Assembly (NCBI RefSeq): GCF_901933205.1 | Contig: NC_044571.1 | Location: forward strand, 70,619,689 to 70,683,688 | DNA from: Camarhynchus parvulus | Lineage: Eukaryota > Chordata > Aves > Passeriformes > Thraupidae | Direction of reading: 5' to 3' | DNA length: 64,000 nucleotides | Part shown: positions 23,701 to 36,732 of the stretch, piece after piece | How the letters are laid out: each line of letters opens with the position of its first letter | Numbering within the stretch: the stretch's first letter is position 1 | Notes under the pieces: model-generated | Told to the model about the DNA's origin: nothing | Databases searched by the model: none | What the model saw: only the letters and a program-made list of their open reading frames with translations | Made by a program: the position numbers and the translations under genes

Positions 23701-26700
23701 GAATGTCTTAAATATAATTTTGTTCTATTTTATAAAATTTTCAGTGCTTCCTACAGAAAAGGTAGAATTTGCATATCTTTTAGTTAGTCTTTGACATGAC
23801 TGACATATTTCATATATGTTTTCTTTTTCTTTCATTCTTTTCCCTGATAATCAGTCAGTGGTGGCAAAAACACTGTCATTGCTATTATTTTAATGGAATT
23901 GTCACACAAAATACAGTACAGGAACTTTAACTTGTTTCAGGAAACTTCATATTGTTTGAAAGCTGAGAACTTTGGTTTAATCTATTTTTTTTTATTTGTA
24001 GAAGACAGCTCTTTAATACCCAGAGTGTTAACACACACCCGGTTCACAAAACATGAATTTACCAATACAAATCATACATATCCCATGCAAGTTTGCTTTC
24101 ACAGTTCAGACAGTTCTAAAGAACCAAACACATAAATTTCAGACTGAAGAACAGTGTTAAATTATTCTATATTTAATCCAGAGAGTAAAAGTTCTTTTAT
24201 AAAGTACTGAAAACAACATAGTGAAATGAGAGGAACATTTTCAAGAACAACATACAGTAATGTCTACCCCAGGAAAACATAATCCCACATTACCAAATTT
24301 GAATGACACCCAATTTTCAAGATCTTAGTCCATCAAAGGATACCAATCGTTCTCCCAAAGGCAGCCTTGCCTGAGGAGGTTCACAAGTTTTCAGAAGAAA
24401 CACTCATTAGTGATGGAATTGGATTCCTCATCAAGGCACTATTTTTGCTCACTTAATTGCTAATGGACACATATAAATCCCATTTGAATCCACTGAATCT
24501 TTGAAATAGTGTGGGAAATAGTTTGGACTGTCAAGATTACAAGATGACCCAGTGTTACCAATTCCTGGCTGACACAGTGTAAGTCAGTGAACAAAGCAAT
24601 TAATTTTTCTGTTATGCTTCCCCTAAAGAAAATGAAACTTGTATCCTGAAGGTCCACCTTCCTTACTTTCCAGAGCATTACTGAAGAGTATTTGCTGTGG
24701 GCCTTGTGGGACTTGTTGCCCCTCACAACAGGAGGGGCAAGCACAGTGGATAGGCAGGATCCCTGGAGGAAAGCTGGCACAAGAGGACCCCACTGCTCTT
24801 CAATCTGTCTCAAAACTAAACCTAGACAGTCAAGGATCATTTGTAATAGAACTACAAAATTTCTCCCCTTTTCCATGACAAAGTTTGACTTTTCATACAG
24901 TTGATATGTTAGAATTGCACTTCTCATGAGTTTGAGGAGCAGGAGAAAATCTGTGTGTAAGTTTCCCACGGGGATACCTGGATGTAAAGGAATGCTAAGC
25001 AGCGCTGCAGACAAAATAATGTGTTTAATTTTGACTCAAGAGTTGGAAAAATATGCCCTCCATCACTACAAAAAGAACTCAAAATTTGGTAAGGTATCTT
25101 CTATCCAGCTTGGACTGCTTCCTTATTAAACGTTGTAGATATTACAAGTCGTCCACTGGCAGTTTAATTACTGGTATATACTAAGGCAGGTCAGGAAACA
25201 CAGTATTCATAAAGACAGTTGCTAAAAAGGTACATGGTCCACTTCAGCTTTTCACTGTTGCTGAGGCTGCTGAGGATATACTGGGAAACTGGTATCTTAG
25301 CAGTGCAGAAAAAGGTAGATAAACTCACAGGTTTTGTTTCCCAGGCTGTGAAAAATGGACAAAATTTCTATTTGCCCAAGTGAAATTGATAAACTCTGAG
25401 CACCTTTACCTGCACAACTGCTTTTGGCAGGAACTCTGGAAAGTTTTAATGGAAAAGGGCTAGCACAGCTGCAGGATCAAGAGAAGAATGTCTGCCTGCT
25501 CTTTCTGCAGATAACTGAAAACATGTGCCCAAGATTATAGACTTGTATTGAGTATTGTTATTATAGCTTGCTTAAGTGGAAAAGTAAAATAATGGCCATT
25601 AACATACATTGTCTGTAAGTTGTAGGGAAATAAACTTCACATTTTTGCATTCCTGCCTCTTTCAAGTTAATATTCCACAAATGTGAGATAGTAACTTTCA
25701 CCAGAAAGTGAACTCAGTTTTAATCTTAGGATATAGTTAATATTTTTTTACTGAGTAAATTTCCATGGAAAAAAATATATGGAAAATACTAAAAAATATG
25801 AGAAACGAATACTTTTGGAAAGCAAAATACTTGAAATAAAATTAGTTTTAATGTAGTTAGCTAATTTAATCTGTTTAAATGACTCACAAAATCAGAAGTG
25901 TTTCTTCAATTTAGAAAAAGGGATGAAAGGCCATTTGAGGACTTGCAGGAGATGATACTTTCTCACATGTTATACTTGTAAGCAACTTCCTCATAGTTAC
26001 AGCTGCAGCACTAAAATATGATTATGGTACAGGTGAGAATATCTTTCTGCTTGTTATAGCAGCAGTGTGGGAAAATACAAGTATCTCATTTCCACTCAAA
26101 AGTGCCAGACTATCTGAACTCTGGGAGTATTGTTTTGAGCCTTGCTTTTCACTCATATATGATGAAGGACTCATCCAGCAGCAAGCTATAGTTTAATCAT
26201 TAATCACGAGCATTTTAATAATTCTAATTTTAAAAATTTGCATATATAGATAGTAATCAACAATAGAAAAACATCAGGAGTGTAAATGGTGCTTTAAAAT
26301 GTGTTGCAGAAGAATATTCAGCAATTAAGCTGTGCTCCTTTATGCAGTCAAGTTTGGAGGGATGAGACAAACCCTATGAGGCCTGCCTGTTGCTAATAGA
26401 CACCCTGGTGGAGTATTTTGCTCTCAAAGCCAAGAATTTCTGGGTTTTTTTCCTAAATGCTTTTATGCCATTAAAGTTCTTGCCATTGACAGTTCTTGAG
26501 TGAACATAATCCAAGACACACCACACTTTCTGACAGCCTCTTTTAACAGGCATTCCAATGCATTTTTCATACTTCATCTTTCATGCAGCCTTAATCATCT
26601 TCTCTTGAAAGAGAAATGATACTGCTCACCTACGGCATTTCTAAGTTTACAGTTCTTTGTTTAAGTTCTCACTTTTTTAGATTGAGAGTCAAGTTCTAAG

Positions 26701-28156
26701 GAGATAATTGGGTTCTAGTTATGTAAGCTTTGTGTTACTTTTTAGGAGGTTTGATTGGGGTTTTTTGGGAATTTTGCAGTTACACAACTTTTTGATATTT
26801 TTAGGAGCTTTGGTTTTACTTTTGTGGGAATTTTTTAGGCTATCTGCCAGTTCTGCTTTGTAGTTAAAATGATATAGCAGTGTTACAAAAAATACCCTAA
26901 TGATGTGTTTGAAAACTACATGGTGTCAGTCAGTTCTGTTTGCAAACTAAGTCAACATAAGATTCCATAAGGAATTAGCCTCAAAAGCGATATCATAAAG
27001 ATTTACCTGGTGTCAGCTGAGCTTTAGTTTATTGTTGTATTGGATGAGGCAGTACTCAGATGTGCAGCATTCATGGGCCACACTGTTCTTACAGCACCAC
27101 TACCATAAAGGAATTTAAATGTACAGATTTTATACAGTGTACAGATTCTATACAGTGCCAACTCTTTGGGCTTTGTGCAGTTTTCAAGAGAACTTTGAGC
27201 TACTGAAACCTGTCGCTGTCAGCTGAAAGAAATTGGCGCTTCCCGCCTTCCTGGCTGCTCATTTCTGCTCCAGGGCTGTCCAACCACTGAGCTAGCACAA
27301 GTTTCTTTGGCCTTACATTGGAGTGGACTGATGAAACATTCCAGGTAAAATTATACTGTCCAAAAAGCTATTTGAGAACAGCTTTGGTGAACTGGGTGAA
27401 TTAAATTGAATAATCTTATTTTACTCAGCCCATTAAATGCAATAGATAAAATCGTTTCTACAGGAGCTCTTGCAACTCTGATAATTGAATCTTGACATTA
27501 CAAAAGCACAGCCACTGGCCTCTCTTCCAGCTCTGTGCAGCAGGGTCATAATGGGGGGAAGGGAAAACCATCTCCTGACTACATGCCCCTGCAAACACTG
27601 TTCATGGACACAGAGACACTCACAATGCTGATACCTGCAGATGTGGGTGTGCTCCATGAACAAGTGCTTGCCACACTGGTTAAACAAGGGTAACTTCCCT
27701 CACATTTATTCAAGTGCAATTAAGCTGCACAGGAGGAAGAAGGAGCCAGGCTTTGGCTTTCTTCCCTTACAGCATAACCACTGGGAGTCCTGCAGATCCT
27801 CAGAGGTGTGGTGAGCCTGCTGGCTTCCACCCTGCAGGGGCACAGGTGGCGATGTGCCAGTGGGGCTGGTTCTGGCAGGGCAGGAACGGGACTTGTTTCA
27901 TGCACACTCCCTCAGACACATCTCTTACAGAGGCCTAATGTATTCCTCCAGGGGTTTTGCCAAGACTAGTTTCTTCCTATAGACCTGTGGTTCAGGGAAT
28001 AGGCAATAAGTATAATTAAAACTGCTTCTACTTATTTCCTGAGAACTGAGCCTCTCTAGCTTCCAGCTGTGTTCCCCACCAGAAGATGTGCCAGCTGAAA
28101 TTGCAAATGTCTTCCCTACAGCTGAAAAGGTAGAAGAAATCATTGTGCCTCAGTGT
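20701..28156. other. Unique non-coding sequence, no gene recognised
   Basis: No transposon, RNA gene or recognisable protein is seen. The minus-strand frame 24460-25014 (184 codons) is one of the longest in the window but has no recognisable domain; a frame this long is not surprising in 64 kb. A loose direct repeat (TTTTTAGGAG...GGGAATTTT, about 58 bp apart, 26740-26838) and an 18-bp duplication at 27121-27156 are the only repeats noted. Confidence 0.55.
27121..27156. repeat. 18-bp tandem duplication
   Basis: GTACAGATTTTATACAGT is followed directly by GTACAGATTCTATACAGT, with one T-to-C difference. Confidence 0.95.
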
Positions 28157-28186
28157 TGTCTTTCTGCTCCTCTGTCTTTCTGCTCC
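28157..28186. repeat. Pyrimidine-rich 16-bp period duplication
   Basis: TGTCTTTCTGCTCC occurs at 28157-28170 and again at 28173-28186. The duplication lengthens a polypyrimidine tract that ends in TTAG at 28187-28190, giving a good-looking splice acceptor. Confidence 0.9.
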
Positions 28187-28190
28187 TTAG

Positions 28191-28226
28191 GAACCTGAGA
28201 ATTTTCAGGGCTGCCAGACCACTAAG
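28191..28226 (+). other. Candidate 36-nt microexon (unproven)
   Basis: The segment is bounded by a strong acceptor (long pyrimidine tract ending in CTCCTTAG) and a good donor (CTAAG followed by GTAAGC). It is 36 nt long, a multiple of three, and two of its three frames are open. One frame reads E-P-E-N-F-Q-G-C-Q-T-T-K, which I do not recognise. Pseudo-exons with acceptable splice sites are common in vertebrate introns, and no flanking exon was identified, so this is only a candidate. Confidence 0.17.
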
Positions 28227-28232
28227 GTAAGC

Positions 28233-30485
28233 CTTATGATATTCCAGCACATGCATCAGTGTAAACTGAATTCCTCAGAGTTTTGTTTGGGTGTGCATGA
28301 GTTTTTCCTGCAAACCTGCCTGCTCCCTCACTCTTTTCAAGAAAGCTTGCATTCGCTTTGGGTGAAGTGTTCTCCTGCTTGGTCATGTACTGGACCCATG
28401 TCCCAGACAACTCTTGCAGGGCACCATCCTATGGACAACCATGGCTTTGTGGTGTGGGACAGGATGATAGCCCTTCCCATCATAGGCACATGAAGAGGCA
28501 TGGGGACCCAGCTCTGAGCCCTCAGTGTCCCTTTCTTCCTTCATAGCTGTGTGTCCTGGCAAAGCAAGGCTTTGACAGGTCTATCACATCCACTGAGTTC
28601 AGAGGGAGTGTCTTGCTTCATGCTCGATATGATTTCTTCCCAGCATGTTTGTAACTTGCTGCTGCTGTGAATTTCAGAAACCTTACTTTACTCCCCTGGA
28701 AAAAATAATAAAAACAATCAGTCTCTATTAACATACAGCAATTCAACATCCTGACTTTTATGAGCTCACTGTAGGAGTTTAATTAATTAAGGATGATTCT
28801 GCATTCTTCCCAAGGAAGATTGGCTTTTTTGTTTTCTTTGTCATAAATAGTCTCATACGTTGGAACATTTTGGAAAATGCCAAGGAAATATGCTTCCCTC
28901 CCACTTTGAGAATATTCTCCCTCAGCATTTTTATGTCTTGTTTTTATTATCTTGGCCTCCAGTAAAAATCCTAAGATAGGCATGATTTTTAAGCAGAAGG
29001 CTTCTGTACAAACAGCCTTCAGTGCATGTTAGCAGATTTAACAAAAGATTAAAGACAAGATTAATAGGAAATTTGAAAATAAAAAGCTAAATCAATCCTG
29101 CCAATATTTTCAGGTCCAAATTTTTGTTTTCCTCACAATAAAAGTACATCTGCCAAAGTGGTGCACCTTTCAGTTTTAAAAATTATTTCAATGTAAAATA
29201 AAACATTCTATTCAATATAAAACATTACTGCTTATAAGATTCAATTCTAAAAAGAGGAAGTGACAAGGGGAATCGTGTCACAGCTGAGATCAGCTCTATA
29301 GGAGTAAGAGCAGGACAATAATCTCTGGTGACAGGAGAGAAAGAACAGGATAATGTAGCAAGAATCCAGATTCCAAGATTGCAGATTTGAGCTCTCTGAT
29401 CCTGTTGGCACTGTAGTAGAGCAGGAGCAAGGACTGTGGTGATGTTCTTCCCAGAGCCCATACAGCCTTTTCAGATCCATCCTGACAAGGAAAGTCTCTA
29501 CTCTTCCTGCTCAGTGTAGCGGAGAGAAACTCTCCAGCCAAACCCAGTGAAGCTGCAGAGTGGCATTTTTCATCTACCTGCCTTGTTTGTAACATGTCTA
29601 ACTCTTGCTGTGCCTGGTTAATCCAGCATTTGAGAGTAAGTGCTAGGCAGTGAAGTGCACAGTACCAGTGTTTTTCAAGAAAAGTAGGAAAAAGAAGGAC
29701 TGCTAAAAACTGGAAGCACAATTTCAATTTCTTTAACAGTCACAACTTCATCCGTATTTGTGGGTGCACAGAAATCAGCGAAATAAGAAGCACCATGTAC
29801 TAGTGTAACAAGCCCACCTCCTGCCCACTGTGTCTCTCCCCGTTCTCCCAGCAGAGAATGCTGCTTGGAGGAATGCAAGGTTGGCACAGAAGGGTCTTTG
29901 AGGAATGCAAGAAACACCTACTGTGTGCAAGGAGCGTGCCTCAGGAGCACAGCATAGTGTGTCTCAGCAAGGCAAACGAGCATGCCCTGAGCACCGTGCT
30001 GGCAGCAGGGCTTTACCAGCACCCATGTGAGCACATTTTCAGATGGCTTGGACATGTCTGAGCAGCTCTATGGCAGTGCAACTGCACTGTTACCAGTGCT
30101 AAGCTGAGGCATGCAGTTCCTTAGTTTTACAGGCCTGAAATTTCCTTCCGATAGGAAATCCTGATACCAAAGCCTCTGCATGTCCCTGAGAGCTGGGGCA
30201 GAAAGAAAGCCAGCGTGAAGGAGCATGTCTTGGCAGTCCAGTAGCCACAGCACCTACCTCAGGAAAGACTTTGGGGTTCCCTCCTCTACCCTCAAGATTA
30301 TTTGTGATTTTATACTTCAAGCATCCAGAGTAAGTCATAGCCCATCTCAAGTGAGAGAGCCAAGCTCCTGGCATCAGGCAATTACACACCCTCAGGCCTG
30401 CTCCCCTCACATCCCACAGCTCCTGAGGCCCTGGAACAGAAGCCCAGCTGCATTAGGAGGATCCTCCTACCTCTCTCTTCTGCAG
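28233..30485. other. Unique non-coding sequence, partly AT-rich and possibly regulatory
   Basis: No gene is recognised. The 29000-29220 stretch is AT-rich and free of simple repeats, with words such as GATTAATAGG and AAATCAATCC, so it could be a conserved element, but the signal is weak. The minus-strand frame 29296-29727 (143 codons) overlaps two other frames and resembles no family. Confidence 0.45.
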
Positions 30486-30577
30486 CCTTGTGGTAATGAG
30501 GATTGTACAGGAGATAAAAGATATGAATGTGAGTTCTATTTGGCCAAGGGATGCAATTAGCTGTCTTAAACAATTAA
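30486..30577 (+). other. Candidate exon with Cys-rich reading (unproven)
   Basis: A strong acceptor (CCTACCTCTCTCTTCTGCAG ending at 30485) precedes a frame with four cysteines spaced C-x4-C-x7-C-x7-C, ending in a stop after 24 codons (30558-30560). A donor-like TTAAG/GTGAGA follows at 30578. It could be the end of a small secreted-protein coding region or a chance frame. No signal peptide or upstream exon is visible. Confidence 0.15.
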
Positions 30578-30729
30578 GGTGAGAATGGTTTCAGGAGACA
30601 GGTTACCTGGTCTCATAGATGAGTATCACTGAGAGGCAGAAGATCACTTGCTTCCATTACTGACTTTATGCCAAACCCACCAGTTATTGGGCAGATTGTT
30701 GACCCATAAACTCATTAATCCATGAAATT

Positions 30730-30788
30730 GAGATGAGATGAGATGAGATGAGATGAGATGAGATGAGATGAGATGAGATGAGATGAGA
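30730..30788. repeat. (AGATG)n pentanucleotide microsatellite, about 12 units
   Basis: A perfect 59-bp array of GAGAT/AGATG units lies between ATGAAATT and CACCTCAAA. Perfect arrays this long are usually length-polymorphic. The minus-strand frame across it translates to repeated S-S-H-L-I, an artefact of the repeat. Confidence 0.98.
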
Positions 30789-31064
30789 CACCTCAAATAA
30801 CTTCTTGCTGTATAAATTAATTAAATTGTCTAGCAGAAAAGTTTGAGAAATTGAAAGGGTGGAAAGGACCACTTTAATCTGGGAAGTGGGTGAGACCTTT
30901 CCTTTCAACAACAGTGGGCCAATGTATTAGGCTTACAGCTAAATCCCACATTTCCCTTTCTGGCGAATCCAGCAGCTGCAGACGGGCCACCATTGGCATC
31001 TGGAAAACTTTTAGGTTGAGCAGGAAGCTGAGTGTGGAAATGCTAAAGAAGATGCAGATACTTC

Positions 31065-31079
31065 TTTTTTTTTTTTTTT
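31065..31079. repeat. Poly-T tract (15 T)
   Basis: An uninterrupted run of 15 T is followed by GCCTTTTTGCCC. No retrotransposed body is recognisable next to it. Confidence 0.95.
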
Positions 31080-34000
31080 GCCTTTTTGCCCTACATACTT
31101 AAATTTTGCTTGCATCCCATTTTAGACATCAAAATGGGCTTTATTTTGCATTTGCCTAGTTTCAGCTTTGAGACATTGATTCTTATGCTTCTGCTGCCAA
31201 ATTAGAGGCTCGCCTAGTTCTTGTGCAACTCCTTTCTGATAAACTAAATAATTTGATCCCTTTAAGTCACTTACTGCAGGGCATTTTCTCCAATGCTTTT
31301 GAGGCTTCTTTTTTGTGGCTTTTCCAATTCAGTATAATTTTCATCCTAAGTCTTCTCAGGACATTTGTAAATTATTTTGTTGTTCATTAAAAATGCAACA
31401 AAACCCCAGTGCACCCCTGGAGCAACTTGTTACTCTGTGACTGACAAGGCACTAGTCTGAATCCAGAATGTTTTTCTATTAAACATATGCAAAGTCTTTT
31501 TGTCCCCATACTTTAGTATATATGAGCAAACCAGAAGCAAAATAACAGTCTGAAAACATATTTGCTTCACAGGGAGGATCTGACACCAGAAGACACAACT
31601 GCATATGCAGTTCAAATGCATAGTGATTTTTCAGGTGTTGCCTGGAAGCTGTTTTTAAATGTATTTTTGGGAGACACTTTTGAGTATGGGAAATTAATAC
31701 AGTTAGTCAAAATGATACATATGCCCATAGGATTAAAGCTGTGTGTAAATTAGCATTTTATATTTTGTTGCTTGTTCTTGGTAAAACCAAAGTATTTTTC
31801 ACAGTCTTTGTTATTTAAAACGAAAAATGACCTAATCATGACATCATATAGATATCTGTTCAATCTAGTGACCCATGTATTTACATGCAAATGTCTGCAT
31901 TTGGATAAAAACTGAAAGCATAGCACAAAGCCTTACAACACAGACAAGATCTCATTTCTGGAAGATGCTGACAGTGTCCTGTCATTCCAGGTGCAAAATC
32001 CCTAAGGCTAAATTGTTGGTTCTCACCCTTATGCATTTAGGAAATACACAGGTTGCTTTTACTCTCTTCTTCACTACTTCTTGGTATTTTCTTCCATTAA
32101 AGCTATTACACAAAGTGATCAAGTCTTTCAGTTTCTCAGTCTTTCTCACTATCTAAACAATGCTGATATCTTTATCATGCCCTCTTGGTCTTCTGTGTTT
32201 TAAGATGATACACTGGGGCTTACCAAAGTCTTGAGATATATTGCTGTTAGTAGAGCTGGAGGTGGCTATTCAGCTGCAACAGAAATTTCCCTACCCCTAG
32301 GGTGGTGGGAGAGGCTTTGGGAGAGTATAGCTTCTGCAAAAATCCCCTCCAGGAAATCAGAGGAGTTGACTTGCGGGCTGATTGCAGGCTGACTTGCTGA
32401 TTGTGAGTGCATATCTTCAATGAAAGGGAACTTCACTCGGTCTGCTTATGGTTCTATTCTTGTTCTGCTGAGCTTTAACTCGCTGGAAGTGTGACTTACA
32501 TTGTGTACATGTAATCTGTGTAACTTCCTTGCTGATAAAAGCTATAGATAAGGAAGTGCCTTCTCTGCAGCCTGCACACGATGTGCTGCAGCACTGCCTG
32601 CTATGGCACTTCCCTAATGCCACCACAACATGGTTTCATAATGACAGATTGTTTCCTGTGCATTATCCTGAAATCAGATAAAAGCCACACATGTCCATAT
32701 CCATGTCAGACCCTGCTTTGTTGTCTCCATGTTAAATCATAGCTATGGTTTTGCCAGGTGAGGAGAACACATACTGGAATCTCTAACTCGGTTGGGTTTG
32801 GTATGCTGTGAGACCTGATTTAGGTTTGTACCTTTTAGTGTCCCACTAAATCAAGGTACTTTAAACTGACAGTGTTTATGTGCTGAAAATCCAAACCAGA
32901 CACTTTCAGAGTTACTGACTGGTATAAATTATGCTAGGCTGATCTCAGCGCCTTATTCTGTGTTCATATAGGTCTTCCCTAGACACAGCCATATTTCATT
33001 TGCCCACACACCTGACTACACACAGTGTGACCTTTATTTACGTTATTTATAGCTAGCCTCACAAATGGTAAATTCTGGCTCTATCTCAGATATTATTCTG
33101 AGCAGTGAGCATCTAAAAACCAGCTCTGCAAGACAGCCAGCCATCTGGAACAAGAAAAATTCATTTCCAAGATGTAGTGACAAAGCAACCTCCATACATC
33201 CTCTCTGGAGTGCTGGCTCACAGCCAACAATAACTTTTCTATGTAATGTATTGTGAAACGTTTGTGGTTCTGTAGTGGTGTTTCCTTTTACTATTTTTCT
33301 CCGGGTTAGCTATCTCCTTGGTTGATGAGGATTTAGCCCACCTTTGTAGAACATGAATTATATACCGTAAAGGGCTTAATTTCATTGCTTATCTAGTACT
33401 GTTCGTCTTTTTAAAAAATGAGTCCACTAGTGATCAATATTGGCTGATTTACTGTCTGAAACAAATGTACAGAGTTGAGTGATTAAAATAGTAAATTATT
33501 CTATTGTTCAGAACTATCTGAAGAAGTAGAACTACATCCAAGATTAATTTGGTTCAGTATTCTCTTGGTACACTTGCTTTTCATTTTTTCTGTAGAGACT
33601 TGAAATACTAGCACCAAATTGTCTGAAGCATTTATCTCTTGCCAATAAGACTATTGGTGCAGACCTAGCAAAACGTGTTCAAGCTTTTCCAACACAAGCA
33701 CTATGTGCTTTATGAAGTCTAAATTAGGTTCTTTATGAAATCAGCACTTTGGTTACATAACCACTGTACAGTTTCATTAAATATGGATTATTATCAAGAA
33801 CATTCTTTTTGGAGAATTTGCAGGCTCCTTTCCAAGGGGAGTAGACAAAATTTTCAGTCTGACAAACTGAAAGGAAGGAAATAACTGTTGATTCTTCATA
33901 TTCAAATGCAGTGCATTTCTGCTTGGGTCATGTTTCATTTGAACCTGCCTGTCTTCTGAGGATATTGAGAAGGTACTCTGAGATAAGTTCATCTGAATAC

Positions 34001-36545
34001 CCCCTAGATGGATTTCTGAGCAGCTCTTTAGAAGACTGGAATTCTCCAATACGTCTGATTATTTTATAGCTCTTCCTGTGCTTAAGGTTTTGGGTAACAT
34101 TTGTACAGTCTGGTCTTGGGCATGTTCCTTGCAGTCCCAAAGCCTGCTGATCTTCAAGGTCACACACAAACTCTGTGCACAAAGCCAGTAACTGTTTCTA
34201 GGAACAATGAAGCAACCTTTTTTTTTTACTCCAAATTACTCGCAAAATTTTTGTAGCTGACTGTTCACAATGGATTTAGGTTTTTTTCTTCAAATTTGAT
34301 TTTCTACGGCTAGATCCCTTATGCCATTTTCCTGAGACAGCTGCTGCTGTTTTTAAGATTTGTAGGAACATCAAAGTATCTCTCCCATCCTATTTTCCAC
34401 TATCTTTCTTCCCTCTTCTTACTTGGAGACTGTATGAATTTGCCTACTAGAAGACTTATGTAGACTAATCTAGAAAATTTAGATAATGGAGGTGATGTAA
34501 AGCTGGAATTCATGGGAAAAAACTGTGCTATTTTCTCCTCCATTAACTCAAACTAATTCAGCATTTAGTGTTTTTTGTAGAAATTAAAATTTTAGAAGTG
34601 ATTTATTTTAAATGTATATGATAAAATATTATCAGCAAATAATTTCTGGAAGTAAACAATATTATACTTTGGTATCAAACGTCCTGACACTGCATTTCAA
34701 GACATGAATTCAGTAAAACAGTAGTCCTTGAATATTTATGGTGCATAAGGACTAATGGTGTCTATAAAAAGATGTTCATAGAGGGTGAAGGTATACTGGA
34801 CTCTTTGGTGTATAAGCTGTGCATTACTGAGGTGTTTTGCTTTTGCTACTAAGAGAATTCCCAGGTGATGGGGAATGCCATTTTGGTTAGGACTTTCACT
34901 TCTGCCAAGGTCCAGCATTACAGCAATAACCAATTTTTCATATTGACTTTCCTGCCTTTAAAAGCCATCTTCTGCACAGCAATACAGTGACAGGAGTATT
35001 GCCATAGGCTGTTTGAATGATTCCCAGCTGACTTGGTTTTGTAGACATCATAAATCTAGGTATGTCCCAACAAGGATGGGAGAGAACAAGGATAACAAGG
35101 GTTTACATCATTATGACATCACAATGTCACTGAAGTGCTCAGCAACCTCAGCTTGAAATACATATGGGGAAAGGGGGAAGGGAGAGGGAAGACAGCTAAA
35201 GGAAAAAAGGAACAGCAACCTGTATTGTAACAGCTCACAGAGTAGCCAAAGGCAAAAAATAGTTATATTTACCATCTCAGAAGTATTGGATTCAATTGTT
35301 GTTCTCTATATAAACCTTCTGTTCATAAGTAAATGAATTTTTATGGATATAGTAATGATCAAGTAGAAGCACTTAGTCTGAACACACTTCAGGTGCCATT
35401 TCACAGCAAACAGGTAAAACTATTTCTACTGTGTTGTATTAAGCCTATGACCCTCAAGGAATGGCAGCAGCAAGGTATCAGTTCCAGGAATATATAAGGT
35501 CTTATCCACACAAGTAATTTTGTGTTTTTAGTACATATCAGCATGTCTGTGGTGTTTTCCAGAATGTAAGCTTTTGTTTTAGTATAAGTAATTTATACTC
35601 CTTATGTTTAATGATGATAGAGACCAATCTTCTCCAGGAACTGAGTTTGCAAGAGATGTCATTTAGAATTGGATGGAGAATTGCAAGGAAACAGAAGAGC
35701 TAATAATTATTCATAGAAAAGACTTTTTACATGACTTTGGTGATACAAGAGTCTTTAGGCTGCTCTAATGTCAATGAAAGACAGTCTGGAAGCTGGAATA
35801 ACCTATGGTGCAAAAAATTCTTCCTGTTAATGACAGCTAAAGCCCCGTGTGTTTTGAAGTGCACAAATGCCAGAACTTCCATGAGATATGACACTACCAC
35901 ATTGTGTAAGAAGAATATAGCTTGAAATGAAAGAACAAATGAAAACTTCAGAGAAGAGGGAACATGTCAAAGAGCAAGAAGTGGAGGGGTCAGTCAGTGC
36001 ATGGAGAATAAAGTGAGAGATTTCTCATGTGTGGGAGGAAAAGAGAGGGACACTGGCCTTCTCATCTGTGCATTTGCACTGTAAACCTGACTTTCCCACG
36101 TTTGATCCTTTCTCCCTGTGCAAATTTGAATCTGTGGCAAGGTTATTAACAAACACGTCTCTTATTCAGCCATTCAGAACTTTTCTGTCATGTAGCATTA
36201 CAGTGACACAAATTTGCCATAAAAAGGAGGAATCAAAGCAAAGGATGACCAATTCCATGACAAACTTCTTTGACTATATAAAGAACAGGATGCAGCTCAA
36301 ACCCCCACAACTCATTCTAGCCTGGAGGTCACTTGAGTAGCAAACAAGATTTTTAGTTTCCACCCAAACCGAGGTTGTTTTCCTATGGGTACAAAAGGAG
36401 GCCCAAGAATCTGAAATTTTCTGGAAGTGAAAAGCACTTATTGAATGAGAAACTACACCCTATCCAAAGGGATAATCTCCAAAAATTCTGTATGTAGGTG
36501 GGTGAACATTTCCAAAGCATGTGAACAAATGCCTGAGATTTAAGA
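31080..36545. other. Unique non-coding sequence, nothing recognised
   Basis: No gene, RNA or transposon is seen. Frames are short (60-103 codons), overlapping and unrecognised. A purine-rich stretch (GGGGAAAGGGGGAAGGGAGAGG, 35166-35187) and several T runs (about 34219-34227) are the only low-complexity elements. Confidence 0.6.
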
Positions 36546-36617
36546 GTTTGAATCTCAAAGAGATGTTTGAAACTCCCATTGTTGTTTGAGACTCCATTGA
36601 TGTTTAAGACTCCCATT
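36546..36617. repeat. Four-copy ~19-bp minisatellite
   Basis: Copies start at 36546, 36565, 36584 and 36602 and follow GTTTGAAACTCCCATTGAT. The first copy is the most diverged (AATCTCAAAGA in its centre) and the later three are close to one another. The 18-19 bp period and accumulated differences suggest an older array. Confidence 0.85.
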
Positions 36618-36732
36618 TCAAGTACTCATAATTTGCTCTGTGTTAGGACAAGTGGGCTTTCACAAGCGTCATGATGAAATAATTTAACATTTTATCCAAT
36701 GTGTCACCAAATGCAGATTTCTAATACTTAAA

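Noticed and set aside
30848..30885. GAAAGGGTGGAAAGGACCAC as a CR1 tail
   Set aside because: The similarity does not continue into the 'atcatctagtccaa' block.
30684..30911. Minus-strand frame with repeated S-S-H-L-I
   Set aside because: It is a translation of the AGATG microsatellite.
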